The notes beneath the pieces were generated by a model. The model was given only the letters and a program-made list of their open reading frames with translations. It did not search any database and was not told the origin of the DNA. The position numbers and the translations under genes were made by a program. Shown in pieces: positions 24,815 to 34,256 of a stretch of 64,000 nucleotides of DNA (positions are counted from its first letter, which is position 1; each line of letters starts with the position of its first letter). Source of the stretch: Hydractinia symbiolongicarpus (Eukaryota > Cnidaria > Hydrozoa > Anthoathecata > Hydractiniidae); NCBI RefSeq assembly GCF_029227915.1, contig NC_079881.1, positions 15,353,501 through 15,417,500 of the forward strand, read 5' to 3'.

Positions 24815-26026
24815 TCATTCCATTACAGAAAAAATAAGAAATGAGTGAGAGTATCCGTAGCTGTGTTTCCATCCTAATGCTTTTATAAATGTATCCACAA
24901 AGTTTCGAACACGATAAATCGTACCATCTGCCTTCTTACTTATGTGTAGTGTAATGCCATCATTAACACGTTGGAGGGGTCTGCCAGAACCGTGCAGGTT
25001 ATTATCCGGGCTACTGCGGAAATCGATAAGCAATGCGTAGCGGGTGGTGAAAAACTGGCCTGCGGTCACTTGGTGCTTATCGTGACTACCAAAATGTTTA
25101 ACGATCTGTTCAATGTGATCGCTTGGTAACATTGCATCTGAATACGGCTTACCTTCGACAATGATCGAGACCTTCTTTATCTTTGGGTTGTAGAAGGTCT
25201 CGTTAGCACCAGCATACGCTTTTACTTTGCTAGGATCCACAAAGAGTAGAAGTATACCCTTCAAACTCTTGGCAGGAGTGCTGATCTGGAGATTATAGCT
25301 GGTAGCAGCTTTCTTTCTCGTTATGACCTTGCTGCGGAGTACACGCTCATATGGCAAAGCAAACCGGGTGTACCTAGACAACATAGCACTCGCGAGCTCT
25401 TCATTGGTTATCTGATCGAACATTAGCTCTATGTTTCAGATCTTATATGTAGCACCGCTGGCTTGGCCGCTGTAGACCCTACGGCTGGCGTACCAGCATC
25501 TATGATAACTTGGTCATAACGTGCGAACCGTATAACGAATTGGAGCCTATCGTGTATACCTGCTGGATATAATGGTAATGCGCTTGTCAGCTCAAAAAAT
25601 TTGCCGATAGGGATAGCAAAAATGTTCCCGTAGGGCTTAGCTATCGCCTCTTCCTCATTATTTCCTACATGGTCGCTAGCTTTGATTTGCATAGCTCTGA
25701 TGGTGCCGTCATTGGGATTGATGCCCTCAAGAATCAAATTGTTCTCTCGGTCATTCTTTGGGAGCCATAGGTCCTTGTAAGTAGCGAAAATGTTGAAGTC
25801 GGCGATGTTCTGGATTTCCTTCCCGTTGAGTGTTATACGAAGGTTCTGTACTAGGGCCTTCCCGATATTCGAAACGATCGTGCGTTTCGCGTTAGTACCC
25901 GTTAGCTCCAGATTGAAAAGGAGCTTGATGCTGCCTGGAAATATGACATCATACTTGCTGCTTCAAGCCCTTCATCGCAAGCATAGTCTTTAATTCCTTT
26001 TGCGGATCTAATAGAGTACCGAACAT
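24815..26026 (-). pseudogene. Virus-like major-capsid-type gene (jelly-roll), frameshifted
   Basis: Starts at an ATG at 26026 on the minus strand, 35 bp from the divergent start at 26062. The reading frame breaks twice, near 25950 and near 25435, giving three segments; the last (25423-24815) encodes 202 residues. The final two segments resemble a protein family widespread in cnidarian genomes and virus-like elements, which I associate with double jelly-roll major capsid proteins of Polinton-like viruses. Visible blocks include a strand-rich F-A-I-P-I-G segment, L-P-L-Y-x-x-G-I-x-D-R-L, K-G-I-L-L-L-F-V-D-P, F-Y-N-P-K-I, and L-H-G-S-G-R near the end. About 400 residues in all is short for a double jelly roll. 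The region is GC-richer than its surroundings. The capsid assignment is from remembered family resemblance and needs a structure-based check. Confidence 0.55.
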
Positions 26027-26061
26027 TGCTTTATCATTAGGGGAGTTTAATGCTGAAATAA

Positions 26062-27330
26062 ATGTCTGAAAATCCAGGATACGAAGGAGACTTTGAAGGT
26101 ATTCAGATGGTTGATCTTGGACCCGAGAATGTCCCTAGTGAACTCTTTGTGCCGCAGGAGTTCCGTGGGCTCGAAGACGTGCAGGGATCCATCACAGCGC
26201 GAGATACCACGACGGAGCAGCAGGGGGATACACTTGATAGAATAACAAAATCTGTATTAGGGGAAGAGGTAAATGCTTTCTATACACATCTACATAACCA
26301 GGATCTGGGACCTCTGGATAAAACCCGAATAGATATCAATATCACCAGGGGTAGCTTTAGACGTGAAGGGAAAGAGCTTTTTTTCAAAGGTATAAAGGTT
26401 ACGAAGGAGAATGGGACCGGGTTCCTAGCATTAAGTGCACTAAGACAAAAGGGCCATACGGATCAATATACTCGAGATATGGGCTTCACCAAGTATGTCT
26501 CTAGTAAAGCACAGGCTCAGAACCTTGCGCTAAAGGTTGATGTTCTTGTATTGAATAGGGATGAGGAGAAGTCAGGTAAAGAGGAGGGTGAGACGATTGA
26601 AATGCAAACAATTGATAGTGTTCAAAATTTTGCTCGTGACGCAGAGGGTTATGTAGATGCTTCGTTCGCGGGTATCGACGATGAGATCGAGGTCTCTGAT
26701 ATGAGAGAGCTAAAGCTCGAAATTGAAAACCTGCAGAATACTATTAAGGAGGTGAAGGATAAAATTGTACAATATGATAGCGAGATAAATACGAAAGAGG
26801 GTAAGTTGAAAGAACTTAAAAAGCAGAAGCCTGGAGTGCGAAGGTTTCAGGATATTAATGATCTTGAGAAGGAATTGAAGAAATTAAAGGAAGATAAGAA
26901 GGATGAACTGAGTAGGAACGGTCTACTTCCCTCCGAGGTTTTTAAACAACTGAGGTCCATTAAGTCCGGGCTGATGAAGATTGCTGGGGACGATAAAACC
27001 CTGCTTGAAAAGCTTAAAACCCTTTTCCGAGAGCAAGGCTTGACGATAGGTGGAGGCACAGCCGGAGGAGCTGCTGGAGGAAGTACAGGTGGGAAAGGTT
27101 TTGTACGGAAACAGCTTGAAAGACTCGGGAGATCTTTGAAGTACCTAGCAGGCAAAGCAAGTGCAGCTCTTCCAGGCATCATTGGCAACGTGGTCTCATT
27201 CTTTTTCAGAGTTGCAGCTAGAGTTATTGAATTCGCGGCAAAGCATTTATACATGGCCATTGCTGCTGCTGTGGGTATAGTGGTTGCGTATGTGGGTAAC
27301 AGGAGCAAGAGGAGTGGTAAGGATCGATGA
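26062..27330 (+). CDS. Virus-like coiled-coil membrane protein, 422 aa, intact
   Basis: An uninterrupted ATG-initiated frame of 422 residues ending TGA. The N-terminal third is an acidic to mixed globular region (about 1-170) that I recognise only as part of a cnidarian family found in virus-like elements. Residues 214-285 form a strongly charged K/E coiled coil. Residues about 327-348 are a glycine/alanine-rich linker. Residues about 365-412 are an amphipathic or hydrophobic stretch ending in a membrane-spanning segment (AIAAAVGIVVAYVG), then a basic tail. No enzyme motif is visible. It is divergent from the capsid-type gene (35-bp gap) and convergent with the next minus-strand gene (30-bp gap), the compact packing of a viral genome. 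A minor structural or membrane role is inference. It is the only unbroken gene of the three. Confidence 0.7.
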   Translation: MSENPGYEGDFEGIQMVDLGPENVPSELFVPQEFRGLEDVQGSITARDTTTEQQGDTLDRITKSVLGEEVNAFYTHLHNQDLGPLDKTRIDINITRGSFRREGKELFFKGIKVTKENGTGFLALSALRQKGHTDQYTRDMGFTKYVSSKAQAQNLALKVDVLVLNRDEEKSGKEEGETIEMQTIDSVQNFARDAEGYVDASFAGIDDEIEVSDMRELKLEIENLQNTIKEVKDKIVQYDSEINTKEGKLKELKKQKPGVRRFQDINDLEKELKKLKEDKKDELSRNGLLPSEVFKQLRSIKSGLMKIAGDDKTLLEKLKTLFREQGLTIGGGTAGGAAGGSTGGKGFVRKQLERLGRSLKYLAGKASAALPGIIGNVVSFFFRVAARVIEFAAKHLYMAIAAAVGIVVAYVGNRSKRSGKDR

Positions 27331-27360
27331 GAGTCTAGTATGTTGATAAACACATTAGAT

Positions 27361-28325
27361 CTATTTCTTCATCCAGATGAAAGCGAGGATTAGCCCTACT
27401 CCAACCGTGATAACGGTAGCCTTGGTATCCTCGTGTCTGTCGGGGGCATGCGTCTGACGCATGGTACCCTCCTCTTTCATTTCTTGCCTTGATGGATGAT
27501 GTTTGGAACTTTGTGGTCTGCCAGCGTTAATCTGGGGGTTAACACCAATCCAGAAGTACTCCGTACTGATGAGTATCTTGTTCGTGAAATTCATGACACT
27601 CCCGATATGAAGGCCCATATCGCTAGGAATCATGTAGACTCCATGAGCAACCGAGAAGTCGACCTTGCTGCCGCGCGTACTTGAGCACATTTTGGAATCG
27701 CCTTATTTCCTCACCCGTGTCACTAGGCCTTGTAATCAAGTCCTCAAATTTTGTCTAGTATAGACGCTGCACATCAATCGAACTACCTTGATTGCCAATG
27801 ATGTTGGACCTCGCGTTAACTTCGCTCTGAAGTATGAGGTAAGCGTAAAATCTTACGTTTTGGGATAACCGTTCAATACCAATACGAGTGAGACCTTGAG
27901 AAGTTTCGAGAATCCATCGACTCCATGAATCTTCATCCAAATAACTAGACCCGCTGCCGGGATAGTCTTTGCGAATAGCTTGCCAGCTACTGAAGAGAGT
28001 CTCGTTCCTCCACTCTTGCTCGCTGCCGCTTACCCCAAATTCACGTGCTAATTGCTGGAACTTCTGCCTATTGAATAGGCTGTTGAGGCGTCGAAACATA
28101 TCGGAACCCGGTAGAGACACTTCGAGATCTTGAAGGATGTTACGAATCTGAAAGTACACGTGGAATCTGTAGACACTGCGAACAAGCGGCAAAGAAGTGG
28201 CTAGATGCTGCATAGAAATACCACAAGCGGATGTTGCGCAGTAGGTAGCAAAATTGAGCTGAGTGGACCAGAGGCTTAAAGGGTGGCTTTGCCAGGTATT
28301 CAACACCGCCCCGTAGTGGAACTTT
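27361..28325 (-). pseudogene. Virus-like membrane-anchored protein, broken and 5'-truncated
   Basis: On the minus strand the frame is open from the junction at about 28325 to a TAG at 27755 and carries the blocks L-N-T-W-Q-S-H-P and C-A-T-S-A-C-G, recognisable from a cnidarian virus-like protein family. Homologous sequence continues beyond the TAG and then shifts frame near 27667. The last part (27690-27361) ends in a clear hydrophobic anchor (VITVGVGLILAFIW) followed by two lysines. So one gene is split by a stop and a frameshift, and two apparent genes here are one. Its 5' end is cut where the duplicated repeat block starts, so no native start codon remains. Function unknown; the context suggests a virion protein. 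Confidence 0.55.
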
Positions 28326-29302
28326 TTTCAAAACGCCGAACTCGCCCGAAAACGCCCGCACTTTTTACGGCGTATGCGGCTTATCAGCACCCTCGTGCTA
28401 AATATACCAAACTAGGTGCCATATTTTTACGGATTCTAATTCGTCAGATTATAAACAGAATGTAATATCATTGGCTCGTGAAATATTGTGCCCGGAACTG
28501 TGGATTAGCTAATACAGACACTGGTAGCTAGTTTTTCCAAAAACAAACATTTTTCTGTTCATTTATAAGATATTTTCTGCCTGTCCATATGCATGCATAT
28601 GTCCATTGGTGTGGATGCAAATCAAAATATTAAGTCGTGCTGCAACTCATCTAAATCCAGACAAGCGCTTCTTGTACAATCATCTATATCACATTCATTT
28701 TTGCAGTCAGAACACCTTTCAGAAATCAAAAATAATTTGCAATTGGGAAATCTCATAATTTCTACACCGGGAAATAATTTCCCTTTCTGTAACTTGACCT
28801 TAACTGTATATACAACACAATACTTTAGCAATCTTTTTTGTAAATGAGACATAAAACACTTCTTTAGTTAGATTTATTGCTTTTATTGTTTAGTTGAGGA
28901 GAAAAGTTAAAGCTATATTTGTTGTTGATTTTATTTAATATAAAACTCCCTTTAATTAGCACCCCCTTATAAATTAATGAGAGCCGCAGCAAATACGGTA
29001 CGTTTGAATTTTATAAATTTGTTAATTTTTTTTAAAAGAATATTAGTCCATAAAATGTTGGCATTGCTTTTTGAGAAGTTGTTCTCTATTTCATTTTTAT
29101 AGATGTCATTTATATATCTCAAAATCATAGTTCTAACGACGAAAAGAAAATTTAAGAAACTAATGATTTGAGCCTGAATCTGTTCTTATTTTTCGCAAAT
29201 TTGACGGCTCATCTCTTATGAAATTGTTCTTATAAAAAAGCGTAACTTTTTCTCCAGATATATATGCCTTTTTTACTCACTAAAAACACTCAACAATTTT
29301 AT

Positions 29303-29370
29303 GCCCTGTTGGTCTAATGGCTATGGCACTCATGCAAATGAGAGATCCGGGTTCAAATCCTGGACGGGGC
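29303..29370 (+). mobile_element. tRNA-derived SINE head / tRNA-like pseudogene
   Basis: Starts GCCCTGT and closes ACGGGGC, forming a 7-bp acceptor-like stem with one G-T pair. It has an A-box-like TGGTCTAATGG and a perfect B-box-like GGTTCAAATCC. The T arm folds (CCGGG/CCTGG), but the whole is 68 bp and the anticodon arm is too short for a 5-bp stem with a 7-base loop. No anticodon can therefore be assigned. It is followed by AGGAAAAACAATTATG, shared with the copy at 11668-11752. Best read as a SINE head and not a working tRNA. Confidence 0.65.
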
Positions 29371-29999
29371 TAGGAAAAACAATTATGTATCTAACAACAG
29401 CCAGGTAATCCGTGTGGTCACACATTATCGAGGTGATTTTTTTATCTGAATCCTTATATATGTGAGAAAACGTGCCAATTTTATAAAATCAATTACTTAG
29501 TGCATGTGTTACTTTGCACCAAGTTGGCTTTAAATCTCAAAAATATAAAAAAAATCCTATTTTTAGCCTTTTTACCGTGTATTTTTGATTATATTCGACT
29601 ATATTTTGTATTTTTACTCAAAACTGCCTATCATTTTTCTTTTTCTAAAACTTTGAATGAAACTAACACTTTTTGGTGAACAAGAAACTAAAATAGGCGT
29701 TTTTAAAAAATGACTCTCGTTGACTTCTGCGATCATTTCTGTATCTTGACTTTTATTGTTGTTAGAGTTATTAAAAACCAATATTGTCAAATTCATCCGA
29801 ACCAAGTTGACTTTTAATCTTTAATTTAAAAAAAAAGGTTTAACTTCTTGTATTGACACATAATTCTGATGATTCGCTGTATATGGACCTTATATAAATG
29901 TAATATCCTGTTTTTAGGTACTGAATTTGAAATTTGCAACTTAATATTTAGATATATTGAGAATACGTAATATTTGAGTTGTAGAGGGGAGAGTTTCTA

Positions 30000-30440
30000 T
30001 TAAGGTCCCTGCCTGCCTTGCCATCACTCACCGTGCCTTTGCCTACCCTTCCCATGCCTTTTTTCTGGTGCCTGCCATGCCCTTGCCTACCCCTGCCTTG
30101 CTGATTCCTCTTCATGTTTCCTTGCCTGCCTATGCCGTGCCTTTTCCTTGCCTTCATTAATGCATTTGCCTTGCCTGTGCCTTGCCTACCCCTGCCTTAC
30201 TGATTCCTCTTCCTGTTTCCTTGTCTGCCTTTGCCGTGCCCTGTTTCATTGCCTGCATATGCCGTGCCTTTTCCTTGCCGTGCTCAATGCCTTTGCCTTG
30301 CTTGTGCCTACTATGCCTTGTCTACCCCTGCCTTACTGTTTCCTTATCTGCCTCTTTGCCGTGCCCTGTTTCCTTGCCTGCCTTTGCCGTGCCCTTTCCT
30401 TGCCGTGCTTAATGCCTTTGCCTTGGCAACCTCTCCGCAA
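30000..30440. repeat. CT/GCC-rich degenerate minisatellite
   Basis: Degenerate tandem units around CCTTGCCTGCCTTTGCCGTG fill this stretch. They make long leucine/proline/cysteine frames in all three plus frames and a glycine/arginine frame on the minus strand, all composition artefacts. It lies inside duplication copy 1. Confidence 0.85.
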
Positions 30441-30455
30441 CACTTTCTATACTAG

Positions 30456-30842
30456 TTCATATTTTTGTATAAGCTTTTAAGGAAAAGACAATATTTAAAA
30501 TGTGTAAAATAACTTATATATTTGTTGATTTGTGCTCTTGCAGGCCGCCTTTTTGACATTTCAGAATAAAATACTGAGGGATTTCAACATAATCAATTAT
30601 AAGATGTACATATTTGAGATGTGTTATTTCTGACATTGTTATTATCCGTGTTGTGACTGTCGGTGTTGTGACTGTCGGTGTTGTAACTGTCGGTTTTGTG
30701 AGTGTCGTTGTTGTAACTTTTTATCAACTAGATTTTATACCTTGCAAGCTTTTCTTTTTTATTTTGTGTAAGATTTGATATTTTGTGTAAGATTTTAAAA
30801 ACATTTTTTTTGCATATGCACTGCTGAAATCAGCAAAACATC
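30456..30842. repeat. Dispersed repeat R2, copy 2
   Basis: Second copy of the repeat described at 8136-8511. The GTGTTGTGACTGTCG unit is expanded to four or five copies here (30645-30715). Its left edge coincides with the right end of the segmental duplication. Confidence 0.7.
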
Positions 30843-31298
30843 ATCGTTCAGACAAAAAATAAACTAAATTTCGCAATGTTTCTTATCTGCACTGCACTGC
30901 TGACGTCAGCAAAAAAATCTAAGATAAGATCAATAAAAGTGTTACAAGCCCTGCCTTATTAATGTCCTGAGTGGTAGACATTACAAGAAGGTATTAATCG
31001 TATTACCATATTTGGAAAACCGTATCATTACAGGCTAGGTTTCGTCTTAGGAAAGCTTTCTCTAAAGACCTGCCCAGTCGTTCCTTACTGCTTTTTTCGA
31101 TCTTGGTTAAGATTGCCTGCCATGTTTCGTTTCAAGGATTGTCTTCCAAGATCTTTACTTCCTGGTATTGTATATAAATTTTCGTGAAGTAATACGCCTT
31201 ATATTGTCAAAACTATACGACACCTGAGGGTCAGATCTTGTGAGTACCCTGGAATTTTCCATCTGGTCACCAACCCTCAGCGGTTAACGATCATCCAT

Positions 31299-31338
31299 TG
31301 TTGACGACACACCAAGCTAGCTTGGTGTGTCGTCAACA
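31299..31338. repeat. 40-bp perfect palindrome
   Basis: TGTTGACGACACACCAAGCT is followed directly by its exact reverse complement, with no loop, centred on AGCTAGCT between 31318 and 31319. The flanking bases do not pair. It may be two fused transposon ends or a cruciform-forming site. Confidence 0.85.
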
Positions 31339-31709
31339 GATTGGTATTCTTGAATTGGTTTTTCAAATAACGGGGCGAAGATTACTTGCGAGCGGTCAAA
31401 AAAAAGTAGGTCGCATTTGTTTTTGTCTCGTGAGCGGGATAGGCGATTAAGATCAAGGTGGTTCATATTCAAAATGGCGTATCAAAATAATAACACATTC
31501 AGTTTAACCACTTAATCGATTTATTTTAATTAAGTTAATAAATTAAATTAATAAATTAATTAAAGAAATTAATTTATTGAATTTATTTTTAAGTAATAAT
31601 GAGATTAATAATAATGAGGTTCGATTAAACGACACCTGGATCGCGGAAATATCAAAAGATTATCTGTAACCATGTAATGTTATCTGTAACCGCACAAACA
31701 GACAGAATA

Positions 31710-31727
31710 CGGCTTTTATTATAGAGA
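31710..31727 (-). mobile_element. Helitron-like 5' terminus, minus strand
   Basis: The reverse complement from 31727 reads TCTCTATAATAAAAGCCG, close to the starts at 5542 and 23894. It is followed on the minus strand by TATTCTGTCTGTTTG. On the plus side, GTGTCTGTCTGTGACTGGC at 31736 recalls the sequence downstream of 5542, so two related tips may abut here in opposite orientation. No 3' end was identified. Confidence 0.35.
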
Positions 31728-32907
31728 CGAAAGTTGTGTCTGTCTGTGACTGGCAAAGTAGATATCTTCACTTTCCTGTGATTAATTTTTTGTCTGATTT
31801 GCTACGGCACGACGTCAATGCATTAGACTGACGTAAATTTCAAAATTAGGGAAGCCGTTGCATTGCACCTTTATGGTCGAGGCCTGATATCTTTGAAACG
31901 GCTGTAAGTAACAGACGTTGGTAGCTAAGGACTACCTGAGATCATATTAGGACCAATTTCCTAAAGCTGAGTTAACCCACCCGTTCCGGAAGAGACGTGT
32001 TAACGAAGTCAAGTTTTTCGTTTCTTTCTTGCCTAAGTTGATTTTTCCACTGGCTTATCGCCTGGTTATTGTATTACTAACTTTGTGTCGTCAGAAAAGC
32101 TAACAGGTAAGAAATTAAACATGTCCACGTTGGACGTTTACAGAGTTTGCCAATTCGTATAAAGGTAAATTGTTTTTACACTGTTAAATTAACTGCTTGT
32201 ATGGCATATTTGCGGCCAAATTTGGCTGAAGGTAGAATAAAACTCTGTTTTTACCCGCATTTTAGCAAATTTGTCTTCTGTTTCCGCAAGACAAAACTTT
32301 GAATTCCGAATACAGATTAAATACGCCGAATGTTTTTTTTCATTGTGTTTTTTTGTCTATTTACGCGCGATTAATTGCGGAATCTTGTATGATGTGTTAA
32401 ACCTAACTAAAAACTATAAAAAAACCCTAACATAAATCATATGATTTAAGTTATCCAGGTACGTTACACCATAAACTGTTTATAAAATAAAAGGCCCTTA
32501 GCATTAGTAGCACTTTGTATCGCCTTTCAGGAATTAAAAAATGTGAACAAGTGAATATAAAAGATTGAAAAAAACAAACAAAGAAGAATTCGAAAAAAAA
32601 AATATGAAAAATGTCTCTCGGATATAGAAATAACCAAAAGTACTAGTCGTAAATAGGTAACGAAAAAAGTTATAGTCATTAGTATTTGTTATTTACTTTT
32701 TCCCCGGTATAGTGGTTTATTTTTTTCTTTCTTAATAGACAATTCAAAAAAAATAAAGTTTTCTGTGCTCCTAAAACTTTTTATACGCAACTGCAATCTA
32801 ACCCCTGCGACATACATTTTGTTTAAATAATTCAATGATGTGTTTCTTCTACAAATACTGCTTTATTTTTAAGTAAATAATAATATCGTTTATCCTTCTC
32901 TCAAGAC

Positions 32908-34256
32908 TTATGGGCACTGCTGCAAGTCTTGAAGATTTATAACAACATGTGATCTACCATCCTTAGTCATTGGTAGATTTGTGCCGCTATCAGGTCCAGC
33001 TGTTTGATTAACTTGGGTGTGCATGCGACTAATAGCTTGTATTGCAATACTTGCTCTTTGAACTCGGAATGGACTTTTTTCTGATAATTTCTTATTTGTG
33101 TCCATAGCCGTTCTTACACGTGTGGATGGATCATTAACATCGGGTTCTTTTTTCGGCTCTGAACAATACATTAACAAAATGCGATACACCTGTAAAATTA
33201 CGACGAGCGCGTTTTTGGTAGTCAGCAAAAATATCATTTCTGTGACAATGTTATAATGGACAACTAGGACGAAGCGTAATATGAAAAAAGGACCATCCTG
33301 TAGACACACTGGTATTAAAATACCAATTAGATCAAGATATCTTAAAAAACATCCTTGTATTTCCTTCTTGCCAATACCTAAACTATTATCAGCTTTTGTA
33401 GAGTCTTTTCTATTTTTTCTTCTCTCCTTTTTGTAAAATGGTGCTCTCTCTACTAACCTTTGCCACGTGCTTATTTTCTTATTTGACTCAGAACTATAAT
33501 TACTTTTTCTTGATTCAGTACTTCGAGATGATTTTGAGCTATGTGGCGAGCGTATAAATTTATTTGATCGTATACTACTTGTCTTTCCTGTACGCAAGCT
33601 TCTAATGCTGTTGGGTGACCCAATGTTTGTCGGCACTCTTTCTCCTTGAGGCAGCTTTACACGAGAGGGAACTGTGTTAATTTCTGGTGATGGCGTATCA
33701 GCTTTTGACTTGTTTTTTTCTAATGATGAACATGTGTAATTTATAGTATAATTTCCTTCGTTTGTTTTATTTTCTTGCATTGAACCGGCTCTTAAACGTA
33801 ACGAACGTAAAGTTTCAGAGGTGTTATCGTATTTCTCTTTAAACGCTAATTGTGCATCACTTGGGCTTCTTTTTAAATTTTTATTCAACCTAGGTTTGTG
33901 TTGAAATCCTTCTCGTAACATTGATTTGTAGTGCATGTAAGACATTGGAGCAATTTTATTCGATAATTTAGCTTGGAAATAGCTAAATTCCTGTACATCG
34001 TTTTCTTCTTCATCGCTGCTTCCCTTTTCTTCTTGTTTTAACGCATCCTCAGGTAGTGCTATTGTTAGTGAAAACTGGAGAACGCTAAGAGCCCATACAG
34101 CCATGACGCCATGCAATACGTCTGCCGTATCTTCTTTAAGCTGCTTTTTCAGTTGCTCGTCATCTTCACCGTATATCTCACTAAACTCTACGATATCGGC
34201 AGCGGTGCCAATATAGATAAGAAGGATTTGAGAAAATGCTTCTTTGGATATTGAGC
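32908..34256 (-). CDS. TMEM26-family membrane protein, terminal exon
   Basis: The last exon of a host gene on the minus strand. A splice acceptor (TTTTAATTTAG) precedes 34256, with the first codon split after one base. The stop TAA is at 32908-32910. The frame begins with an I-S-K-E-A-F-S-Q-I-L-L-I-Y-I-G-T-A-A-D-I-V-E-F segment, a TMEM26 hallmark, and continues through W-A-L-S-V-L-Q-F-S. A long polar, serine/lysine-rich loop follows. The C-terminal membrane block then has D-G-P-F-F-I-L-R and K-N-A-L-V-V-I-L-Q-V-Y-R. TMEM26 proteins are multi-pass membrane proteins of unclear molecular role. Upstream exons coding the N-terminal membrane segments were not found within the window, so the gene is partial. 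The long loop is unusually large and basic. Confidence 0.8.

Larger units (their letters stand above)
28323..30456. repeat. Segmental duplication, copy 1
   Basis: Near-identical to 36346-38285 in direct orientation. The offset is 8023 bp before and 7829 bp after about 28468, because 194 bp present here (about 28468-28661) are missing from copy 2. Copy 1 begins inside the right part of the inverted-end element seen whole at 35933-36416. It then contains a tRNA-derived SINE and a CT-rich minisatellite, and ends at ACTAGTT (30456), where repeat R2 begins. The small minus-strand frames here (28622-28852, 29614-29805, 29948-30157) recur in copy 2 and show no domain. Confidence 0.9.
30843..32907. 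other. Intergenic with palindrome and Helitron-like end
   Basis: No gene is seen. It contains TGACGTCA-like sequence at 30898-30910, a 40-bp perfect palindrome at 31299-31338, an AT-rich tract of AATTAA/ATTTATT motifs (31505-31620) and the Helitron-like terminus at about 31710-31727. The part next to 32907 is probably the 3' untranslated region of the TMEM26-like gene. Confidence 0.5.

Noticed and set aside
26847-27353. 168-residue minus-strand frame opposite the 422-residue gene
   Set aside because: Shadow of the Lys/Glu-rich and Gly-rich plus-strand gene; low-complexity serine/leucine/proline content.
29303-29370. Functional tRNA gene
   Set aside because: The anticodon arm is too short to form a normal 5-bp stem with a 7-base loop, and a related copy with a shared non-tRNA tail exists at 11668.
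30148-30480. Cys/Leu/Pro-rich secreted-like proteins in three frames (also at 37977-38324)
   Set aside because: All come from the CT/GCC minisatellite; open frames in all three phases show a composition effect.
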